Shown here piece by piece: positions 1 through 5,542 of a stretch of DNA of 6,583 bases; positions within the stretch are counted from its first letter, which is position 1, and each line of letters begins with the position of its first letter. The notes under the pieces were generated by a model. That model was not told the DNA's origin. It did not search any database and saw nothing but the letters and a program-made list of their open reading frames with translations. Made by a program: the position numbers and the translations under genes. Origin of the DNA: Chloroflexi bacterium RBG_19FT_COMBO_48_23 (GTDB taxonomy: Bacteria > Chloroflexota > Dehalococcoidia > GIF9 > UBA5620); the NCBI GenBank assembly GCA_001795315.1, contig MGOH01000056.1, positions 2,440 to 9,022 of the forward strand, given 5' to 3'.

Positions 1-155
1 AAGTGGATGTAATTGAAAACACTTCTACGGCCCTATCCAAGGCTCTGGTTACAACTCAGAAGACAGGGCTTATTCTGGTTACAGGTTCTCTTTTCGTAGT
101 AGCTGAAGCGATAGATTTCTTCACCAGGACAAGGGCAGCAGATATCAGCCAGTAA
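1..155 (+). CDS. folC: Folylpolyglutamate synthase / dihydrofolate synthase, C-terminal end (partial)
   Basis: An open frame enters from the left edge (first full codon at base 3) and ends at TAA 153-155, giving the last 50 residues of a protein. The segment contains ALSKAL followed by GLILVTGSLFVVAEA, which matches the conserved C-terminal strand and helix of FolC (family consensus roughly LVTGSLYLVGE), part of the Mur-ligase C-terminal domain. FolC is a cytoplasmic enzyme that joins glutamate to dihydropteroate or tetrahydrofolate with ATP. The catalytic ATP-binding part lies outside the window, so activity cannot be judged. Its last 11 bases overlap the 3' end of the convergent SWIM gene. 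The assignment rests on about 20 well-conserved residues. Another Mur-ligase-like protein is possible but less likely. Confidence 0.83.
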   Translation, partial: VDVIENTSTALSKALVTTQKTGLILVTGSLFVVAEAIDFFTRTRAADISQ

Positions 156-411
156 TATCGGTATCAAGAGAGGTACCTGCCTCTACAGGCAATACCCCCG
201 AGAAAAGCCGCTGTAATGCCATGGTATGACTACAAGTCTCCCACTGCGAAAAAAATTGGCAGGTGCAATGCCATTTATTACTTTTATAAGTCACAGCATA
301 ATTATCATGCTCACCGCGAAAATCAGCGGAGAACTCTGAAAGGGTAACACGGTCTGGTTCCTGGGCATATCTTTTGGCTTTCTCAACTTTTCCAATGAGA
401 CTGGAATGCAT
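145..411 (-). CDS. Small SWIM zinc-finger protein (88 aa)
   Basis: The protein has a single SWIM zinc finger near its middle: C49-x-C51, eight residues, then C60-x-H62, the CxCx(n)CxH pattern that binds one zinc ion. A basic, helical-looking N-terminus (residues 1-20, with VEKAKRYAQEP) and a short acidic tail flank it. SWIM domains occur in DNA-binding and protein-interaction proteins, for example next to SNF2 helicases or in MuDR transposases. Here the finger stands alone, with no enzymatic domain, membrane segment or signal peptide. The start is well supported: the minus strand has GGAGG (419-423) seven bases before the ATG and a promoter-like pair further upstream (430-458). It is divergent from tldD and convergent with folC. 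The role is unknown; a small regulator or adaptor is a guess. Confidence 0.85.
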   Translation of the reverse strand: MHSSLIGKVEKAKRYAQEPDRVTLSEFSADFRGEHDNYAVTYKSNKWHCTCQFFSQWETCSHTMALQRLFSGVLPVEAGTSLDTDITG

Positions 412-418
412 TTAAATA

Positions 419-423
419 CCTCC
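419..423 (-). promoter_or_regulatory. Ribosome binding site of the SWIM gene
   Basis: On the minus strand the sequence reads GGAGG, seven bases before the ATG at 411-409. It is a consensus-strength Shine-Dalgarno site and fixes the start of the 88-residue protein. Confidence 0.8.
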
Positions 424-429
424 GCAATA

Positions 430-458
430 AGTATATAACTAGGCTTTAAAAAAGTCTA
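430..458 (-). promoter_or_regulatory. Putative sigma70-type promoter of the SWIM gene
   Basis: Read on the minus strand, TAGACT (458-453) and TATACT (435-430) are separated by exactly 17 bases. They match the TTGACA and TATAAT consensus hexamers at four and five positions. Transcription would start around 423, at the Shine-Dalgarno site, giving a leader of only about a dozen bases. That is short, so the real start may differ by a few bases. The call is by eye only. Confidence 0.5.
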
Positions 459-501
459 TGACTCGGAACCGCTCATCCTTCTGGGTTGAAATTACTTCGG
501 T

Positions 502-531
502 TTGCCTACAAGGGTAATCACGGGCTACAAT
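502..531 (+). promoter_or_regulatory. Putative sigma70-type promoter of the tldD operon
   Basis: TTGCCT (502-507) and TACAAT (526-531) lie 18 bases apart on the plus strand and resemble the -35 and -10 hexamers. Transcription would begin near 538, about 18 bases before the tldD ATG. No other intergenic space of useful size exists downstream, so this promoter would serve all five genes to 5515. The call is by eye and needs a mapped 5' end. Confidence 0.45.
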
Positions 532-555
532 ACATAGGCTCTAGAAAGCAACAAG

Positions 556-1911
556 ATGCGGGACAGGATTGCTAATTCTTTGCAGGGCCATAAAGCCGAC
601 TATGTCGAGATTCGGCTTGAGGAAACCCAGATAACCCGGATTATTTACCGCGGCGGAAGGCTGGAGGAGGTAGGCAGAACATCGAGTCTGGGTGGCAATG
701 TGCGGGCTCTGGTCAAAGGTGGTTGGGGATTCGTCAGCTTCAATAATACCAACAAACTCCGAGACAAGGTAGAGCTAGCCGTACAACAGGCAAGACTTAC
801 CGGCAAGGAAGACTTCAAGCTCAGTCAAACAGAGCCGATAATCGACGTAGTAACGACCGGAAAAAATGGGCTAACGACTATTCCGTTATCATCGAAAAAA
901 CAACTGCTTGACGAATATAACGACATTATCCTGAGCACACCCAAGATACGAACATCCAACATCGGCTATTATGACAGCCAGAGAAAAATAACTTTTGCCA
1001 ACTCCGAAGGCACTTATATAGAGCAAAACAAAGCAGATGCAAACCTGCGTCTAACAGCTATAGCCTCAGAAGATGGGCAAGTTCAGCAGGTTGGGCTGAG
1101 CTTAGGTAGCCAGGGTGATTTTTCAGCCATAGAGGGCCTACAAGAGCAGATAAAACAGATGGCACAGCGAGCAGCAACGCTTCTTTCAGCGCCTCAAGCC
1201 AAAGGAGGCGAATATACCATTGTCCTCGACCCCGTCCTTGCTGGCGTATTTGTCCATGAAGCCTTCGGGCATTTGTCCGAGGCAGACCATGTTTACGAAA
1301 ACAAGCAGTTGCAAGAAATCATGGCCCTGGGTCGGAGATTCGGCGACAAGTACCTAAATATTGTTGATGGCGCTGCTGTCCCTGGACTGCGAGGCAGTTA
1401 CAAATACGATGACGAGGGAGTTCCAGCAACAAAGACATATCTCATCAGAGAAGGTACGCTCGAAAGTAGACTACACTCCCGAGAAACAGCTGCCAAAATG
1501 AATGAAAATCCCACAGGCAACGCTCGGGCAATTAGCTACCTTTATCCACCAATAGTCAGAATGACCAACACATATATTGAACCCGGAACGCTATCTTTTG
1601 AAGATATTATCAGCGACATCAAAGAAGGTATCTATGCCAAGGATTGGTACGGAGGCACAACCAGTCTGGAGATGTTTACATTCTCCGCCTCCGAAGCCTA
1701 CATGATTCGCAATGGTAAAATAGCAGAGTTACTCCGTCCGGTAGTTCTCAGCGGCAATGTCTTCGTCACTCTGGACAATATAGACGCCATAGGCAATGAT
1801 TTACAGATGAATCAGGGTGGTGGCTGTGGCAAACGCGGACAGTCACCTTTACCCGTTTCCAATGGCAGCCCACATATACGAATACGCCGCTGCCTAATCG
1901 GAGGCAGTTAA
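556..1911 (+). CDS. tldD: TldD family metalloprotease, catalytic subunit
   Basis: This 451-residue protein is the metal-binding subunit of the TldD/TldE protease (peptidase family U62/M103), which cleaves unfolded or modified peptides. In E. coli it matures microcin B17 and degrades CcdA. The N-terminal domain opens with ADYVEIRLEE (residues 14-23) and GRLEEVG (34-40). The zinc motif HExxxH is intact as HEAFGH (234-239), and the C-terminal GGGCGKRGQS (421-430) supplies the conserved cysteine C424 expected to complete metal binding. The length is slightly below E. coli TldD (about 480) because of a shorter N-terminus. An in-frame stop at 535-537 and no other start codon leave ATG 556 as the start. 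No good Shine-Dalgarno site precedes it. It is the first gene of the operon, and its stop codon abuts the tldE ATG. Confidence 0.95.
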   Translation: MRDRIANSLQGHKADYVEIRLEETQITRIIYRGGRLEEVGRTSSLGGNVRALVKGGWGFVSFNNTNKLRDKVELAVQQARLTGKEDFKLSQTEPIIDVVTTGKNGLTTIPLSSKKQLLDEYNDIILSTPKIRTSNIGYYDSQRKITFANSEGTYIEQNKADANLRLTAIASEDGQVQQVGLSLGSQGDFSAIEGLQEQIKQMAQRAATLLSAPQAKGGEYTIVLDPVLAGVFVHEAFGHLSEADHVYENKQLQEIMALGRRFGDKYLNIVDGAAVPGLRGSYKYDDEGVPATKTYLIREGTLESRLHSRETAAKMNENPTGNARAISYLYPPIVRMTNTYIEPGTLSFEDIISDIKEGIYAKDWYGGTTSLEMFTFSASEAYMIRNGKIAELLRPVVLSGNVFVTLDNIDAIGNDLQMNQGGGCGKRGQSPLPVSNGSPHIRIRRCLIGGS

Positions 1912-3216
1912 ATGGAGGAGATTCTATCACAAGCCAAGAAACTAGCAGACCAGGCCGAGGTATTCCAAGTCTCTTCCAAAGTGACTCCTGTTCATTTCGA
2001 AGCCAACCTGCTGAAACAAATACAGAGCAAAGAAAACGTCAGCACAGCCTTAAGACTCATCAAAGGCGGGAAAATAGGCTTCGCTCAGGCTAACGGCTAT
2101 ATCGAGCCAGAAACGCTGATCGAAATGGCAGTAGAGACATGTCCATTTGGCATGCCAGTAAAATTCGACTTTCCCAACCCAAAGGTTTATCCAAAGATAG
2201 AGACCTTCGATTCCCAAATGGACAATGTAAATGTAGAGGACATGGTCACGCTTGGAGAACAACTTATAAGTTCAATAAAGCAACATACACCAGACGTTCT
2301 ATGCGAAGCATCTGTAACCAAAGGAATCATCTCAGTCAATATTATCAACTCCGAAGGTGGCGAAGCCAGCTACAGCAAAAGCTTTTTCAACCTTAGCCTT
2401 GAAGGTGTTCTAATTAAAGCTGAGGACATGCTATTCGTTGGTGATAGCTATAGTTCATGCCACCCAATTTTTGATTTCAGACCGGTAGCCGAAGAGGTAA
2501 TCAAGCAGCTAGAGCTAGCCAAGAGAAATGTCAGTATACCAACCAAACAAATGCCGGTGATTTTTACACCACATGGTGTGGCTAGCTCACTACTCGCCCC
2601 TTTAGTATCCGCTTTAAATGGCAAATTGGTTTTTGACGGAGCCTCACCACTGAAGGACAAATTGGGAGAGCAAGTTTTTGACAAAAGATTCTCTCTGTGG
2701 GATGATGCTACTCTACCATATCAGGTAGCCAGTTACCTAAGCGACGATGAGGGGGTACCAAGCCAACGAACGCCGCTTGTTGACAATGGAGTCGTGTCAC
2801 ACTTTCTCTACGACCTTCAGACAGCGGCCCTTGCTAATACACAGAGCACCGGAAATGGCAGCCGCCACGGCGGCTTGCCAACACCTTCTCCAAGCTCCCT
2901 GATTATAGGAAAGGGTGATACTCCTTTCTGGGACATGGTAAGAGATATTAATGAAGGTTTGGTAGTAGAATTTCTAATAGGTGCCGAGCAGGGAAACACA
3001 CTCAACGGGGACTTTAGCGGTAATGTTTTATTAGGCTATAAAGTCGAAAAGGGGAAAATAACGGGTAGAGTAAAAGATACCATGGTTTCTGGAAATGTAT
3101 ATAAGGTCTTAAGACAGATTGAAGCAATAGGACATGAGACACGGTGGGTCGAAGGTTTTCTATCGACTCCCTGCCTCTACTGTACTGGCTTATCAGTAGC
3201 CACAAAGATGGGGTGA
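1912..3216 (+). CDS. tldE: TldE/PmbA family protein, non-catalytic partner of TldD
   Basis: This 434-residue protein has the TldD/PmbA fold but lacks HExxxH. The matching region reads PVIFTPHGVASSLLAPL (215-231), as expected for the TldE subunit, which forms the heterodimer with TldD and shapes the closed protease chamber. Other family signatures are SEGGEASY (147-154), LSDDEGVPSQRTPLVDNG (276-293) and NGDFSGN (365-371). The C-terminus has TPCLYCTGLSVATK (419-432), where the family usually has a hydrophobic strand and GLSV. The CxxC there (C421, C424) is a local oddity. The start ATG follows the tldD stop with no gap, and GGAGG at 1900-1904, seven bases upstream, supports it. Strict adjacency suggests equimolar, coupled synthesis of the two subunits. 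Confidence 0.93.
   Translation: MEEILSQAKKLADQAEVFQVSSKVTPVHFEANLLKQIQSKENVSTALRLIKGGKIGFAQANGYIEPETLIEMAVETCPFGMPVKFDFPNPKVYPKIETFDSQMDNVNVEDMVTLGEQLISSIKQHTPDVLCEASVTKGIISVNIINSEGGEASYSKSFFNLSLEGVLIKAEDMLFVGDSYSSCHPIFDFRPVAEEVIKQLELAKRNVSIPTKQMPVIFTPHGVASSLLAPLVSALNGKLVFDGASPLKDKLGEQVFDKRFSLWDDATLPYQVASYLSDDEGVPSQRTPLVDNGVVSHFLYDLQTAALANTQSTGNGSRHGGLPTPSPSSLIIGKGDTPFWDMVRDINEGLVVEFLIGAEQGNTLNGDFSGNVLLGYKVEKGKITGRVKDTMVSGNVYKVLRQIEAIGHETRWVEGFLSTPCLYCTGLSVATKMG
3210..3213 (+). promoter_or_regulatory. Ribosome binding site deciding the PAC2 start
   Basis: GGGG at 3210-3213, running into the tldE stop codon TGA, lies eight bases before ATG 3222. The longer frame from ATG 3144 would overlap tldE by 73 bases, add residues with no PAC2 character, and has no such site. 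The start at 3222 is therefore preferred. Confidence 0.6.
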
Positions 3217-3221
3217 ACAAC

Positions 3222-4055
3222 ATGAAAAACGTAATTAAGCTCTATAAAGAACCGCGTCGCAAGGCGTGCGACCTGTTTGCAGCCTGGCCTGGGATTGGGA
3301 ATGTGGCTCTTATCGTTGCCAAGTATATTAAAGACAAGCTAAAGGCTGAGGAGATTGGAGGAATCGAGCCCTTCGATTTCTTCGACCCCATCGGCATCAT
3401 GGTTAAAAACAACATAATAGAAGCTCCTCAATTCCCAGAAAGTAAATTTTATTACTGGCAAAATCCCAACTCCGACAGAGACCTCGCCTTGTTTATCAGC
3501 AACGAGCAGCCCAGCTTCAAAGGTTATGATCTGGCTAGCTGTGTTCTAGACATTAGCCAGAAACTCAAAGTCAAAAGAGTGTATACCTGTGCCGCAGCTA
3601 TTGCCCGAATTCATCACACTGAAAAGCCAAGGGTCTGGGGAGCTGCCACAAACCAAAAACTTCTCGAAGTACTAAGAAAATATGACGTCATTCTTCGCGG
3701 TGATATACAAATTGCCGGACTTAATGGCTTATTTCTGGGGGTAGCCAAAGAAAGGGGGCTCGAAGGTATCTGCCTGCTGGGTGAGGTGCCTATGTACACT
3801 ACTCGAATACCTAATCCAAAAGCCTCTCTGGCAGTAGTTGACATCCTGGCCAAGATATTAGACATTGATATCAACCTGTCTGACCTTGCCAAACTGGCTA
3901 AAGAATCAGACGAGGAAATGAAAAAACTGGCCGCTGAAGCTATGGAGGAGTTCATCGACCGTTACACCAAACCTGTATGGCCACCCGAAGAGGAGGAGAT
4001 AGAAGAAGAGGAAGAAGAGGATAATGAGAACGGAGACGAAGAGGAAAACGAATAA
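3222..4055 (+). CDS. PAC2 family (proteasome-assembly-chaperone-like) protein with acidic C-terminal tail
   Basis: The 277-residue product belongs to the PAC2 family (Pfam PAC2, formerly DUF75), whose eukaryotic members help assemble the proteasome alpha ring. Bacterial and archaeal members are mostly uncharacterized ATP-grasp-linked or stand-alone proteins. Visible signatures are AAWPGIGNVAL (20-30), the central strand-helix run VKRVYTCAAAIAR (117-129), GLNGLFLGVAKERGLEGICLLGEVPMY (166-192) and the helical segment after NPKASLAVVDILAKI (198-212). Residues 256-277 are almost purely Glu/Asp with a few Asn and Gly, so they are likely disordered. No signal peptide or membrane segment is seen; it should be cytoplasmic. 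It starts 5 bp after tldE and its stop abuts the HEAT gene. Its role in the operon is inferred only; a chaperone or assembly factor for the TldDE protease is one possibility. Confidence 0.9.
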   Translation: MKNVIKLYKEPRRKACDLFAAWPGIGNVALIVAKYIKDKLKAEEIGGIEPFDFFDPIGIMVKNNIIEAPQFPESKFYYWQNPNSDRDLALFISNEQPSFKGYDLASCVLDISQKLKVKRVYTCAAAIARIHHTEKPRVWGAATNQKLLEVLRKYDVILRGDIQIAGLNGLFLGVAKERGLEGICLLGEVPMYTTRIPNPKASLAVVDILAKILDIDINLSDLAKLAKESDEEMKKLAAEAMEEFIDRYTKPVWPPEEEEIEEEEEEDNENGDEEENE

Positions 4056-4988
4056 ATGGCAGCGGAATTATCGCCCAGAACGCAGCATATAGCGGAAATT
4101 TTTGATTCGAGTAAGTCAATCGTCAGCTCTAAACTGGTCTATCTGTCTGACCTCAATAGCGAGGAACTGAAATTTCTGGAAGAACTCTGGGCGGATGCAG
4201 ATGTATCACGACGACATCAAATTATATCTCAGCTTGTGCACCTCAGCGAGGTTGACGTTAAGCTTGATTTCAGCGGTGTCTTCGTCCTATGTCTCCACGA
4301 TACTGATGCAACAATCAGAACCCAAGCCGTCGCTGGTCTAGACGGAGAAGAAAACTACACCCTTATCACCCCGTTATTGCACGCTTTGAAGGAAGATAGT
4401 TCTGCTGAAGTACGGGCAGCAGCAGCCGTAGCCCTTGGCAAATTCACCATTTTATGTGAATTAGGAAGGCTACCCACTCACTTTACAGGCAAGATATACA
4501 CTGCTTTATTGGATGTCTGGGACAACAAGTCAGAACCTGTTGTGGTGAAGCGTCGAGCCTTAGAAGCTATTTCTCCATTCAATTTACCAAGGGTTAGAGA
4601 ACTTATAGAACAGGCCTATAATAGCAACGACACTAAGCTTAAGGCTAGCGCTATATATGCCATGGGACACAATTGCGATTCAGCATGGTTGAATACTCTG
4701 CTGGCTGAATTAAACAGTGACGAAGCCGAGATCCGGTATGAGGCTGCTAATGCTTGTGGCAAACTCAGCTCTGAAGAAGCTGTACCTCATCTCATCAAGT
4801 TGACTGAAGATGAAGACAATCAGGTTCAAGAGGCTTCTATAAACGCTTTAGGTAAGATTGGCGGTGAACAAGCCAAGCAAGCCCTAAGCAAGCTAGCGAA
4901 AAATCGCCAACCCAGAATCCGTGAGGCAGCAAAATCAGCCTTGAAGGAGGTGTATTTTTGCGAAGACCCTCTATCTTTGCAGACTTAA
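4056..4988 (+). CDS. HEAT-repeat protein
   Basis: The 310-residue protein is mostly helical HEAT repeats, the alpha-alpha hairpin scaffold used for protein-protein contacts. From about residue 75 to 298, repeat units can be read by their D-x-x-x-x-V-R/I-R-x-x-A-A-x-A-L-G signature: DTDATIRTQAVAGL (82-95), SSAEVRAAAAVALGKF (115-130), VVVKRRALEAI (162-172), DTKLKASAIYAMG (192-204), DEAEIRYEAANACGKL (222-237), DNQVQEASINALGKI (254-268) and QPRIREAAKSALKEV (285-299). The first 70 residues are helical but not clearly repeats. No catalytic motif, signal peptide or membrane segment is present. GAGGA at 4041-4045 precedes ATG 4056. The 3' end holds the ribosome site and start of the GNAT gene. Likely an adaptor that binds a partner, perhaps the PAC2 or TldDE proteins, but the partner is unknown. 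Confidence 0.9.
   Translation: MAAELSPRTQHIAEIFDSSKSIVSSKLVYLSDLNSEELKFLEELWADADVSRRHQIISQLVHLSEVDVKLDFSGVFVLCLHDTDATIRTQAVAGLDGEENYTLITPLLHALKEDSSAEVRAAAAVALGKFTILCELGRLPTHFTGKIYTALLDVWDNKSEPVVVKRRALEAISPFNLPRVRELIEQAYNSNDTKLKASAIYAMGHNCDSAWLNTLLAELNSDEAEIRYEAANACGKLSSEEAVPHLIKLTEDEDNQVQEASINALGKIGGEQAKQALSKLAKNRQPRIREAAKSALKEVYFCEDPLSLQT
4944..4950 (+). promoter_or_regulatory. Strong ribosome binding site for the GNAT gene, inside the HEAT gene
   Basis: AAGGAGG is a full Shine-Dalgarno match, seven bases before TTG 4958. It lies in the last codons of the HEAT gene and selects TTG as start, since no ATG or GTG is suitably placed. Termination of the HEAT gene at 4988 would keep ribosomes close, so coupling is likely. 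Confidence 0.8.
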
Positions 4989-5515
4989 CCAAACCACCGA
5001 TACTAGCCGGCAATAAAGTTAATTTACGTCCAAGGCGGCTGCAGGACGCCGCCAATGATTATAGGTGGCGGCAAGATGCTGAGCTATGCCACCTCGATGC
5101 TGCTATCCCCATATCCTGTTCTTTTGAAGAATTCCTAGAAAACTACATCGAGGAATTATATCGTCCAGGTAAAAGCCATCGTTTCGCCATTGAAACTCCA
5201 GACGGCAAACACATTGGCAATTGCAGTTACTTTAATATAGATGAGACAAAAAAGGATGTCGAGATGGGCATCATGATTGGTGACCGGGCTTACTGGAACC
5301 GTGGTTACGGTGCTGATGCCATACTCGCCACACTCAATCACTTTTTTTCACAAAATCATATAAAAAGGGTCCACCTCAAGACCTTAAACTGGAACATTCG
5401 GGCACAGAAGTGCTTTCAAAAATGCGGCTTCGCCCCCTGCGGTCAAATCACTTACGGATGCTACACCTTCATTCTAATGGAGACCCAACGCCCGACTAAG
5501 CTGAAAGGCAAATAG
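4958..5515 (+). CDS. GNAT family N-acetyltransferase (RimJ/RimL-like)
   Basis: This 185-residue protein has the acetyltransferase fold of the Acetyltransf_3 branch (RimJ/RimL, ribosomal-protein and related N-acetyltransferases). NLRPRRLQDA (22-31) matches the usual opening strand and helix. The acetyl-CoA pyrophosphate loop is AYWNRGYGADA (111-121), with the typical xxGxGxxA pattern. NIRAQKCFQKCGF (146-158) is the classic motif B ending in a Cys-Gly-Phe turn, and FAIETPDGKHIGNCSYF (76-92) is the central beta pair. Family members move an acetyl group from acetyl-CoA to protein N-termini, amino-sugars or amines; the substrate here cannot be told. Translation starts at TTG with AAGGAGG seven bases before it, overlapping the HEAT gene by 31 bp. 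It is the last gene of the operon and ends 27 bp from the convergent speE. Confidence 0.9.
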   Translation: MRRPSIFADLTKPPILAGNKVNLRPRRLQDAANDYRWRQDAELCHLDAAIPISCSFEEFLENYIEELYRPGKSHRFAIETPDGKHIGNCSYFNIDETKKDVEMGIMIGDRAYWNRGYGADAILATLNHFFSQNHIKRVHLKTLNWNIRAQKCFQKCGFAPCGQITYGCYTFILMETQRPTKLKGK

Positions 5516-5542
5516 GAACTGAAACCGCAGTCTACCACAAAA

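Noticed and set aside
175..205. A hairpin (TGCCT-CTAC-AGGCA) near the folC and SWIM ends as a terminator
   Set aside because: The stem is only about 5 bp, lies in the SWIM coding region, and has no uridine run after it in either direction.
412..555. A RiPP precursor or toxin gene that TldDE might process
   Set aside because: No short open frame with a ribosome site and a cysteine-, serine- or glycine-rich core is visible here, and the only nearby small gene encodes a SWIM finger. The idea stays open for outside the window.
2139..2396. Open frame on the + strand inside tldE
   Set aside because: The Lys/Arg/Gln-rich product has no motif, and the tldE frame explains the sequence.
3144..3221. 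A longer PAC2 start at ATG 3144
   Set aside because: It overlaps tldE by 73 bp, has no Shine-Dalgarno site, and the added residues show no PAC2 character. ATG 3222 has GGGG eight bases before it.
3614..3955. Open frame of 113 codons on the - strand opposite the PAC2 gene
   Set aside because: Its serine-rich, low-complexity product is typical of a shadow frame, and it is fully covered by the PAC2 gene.
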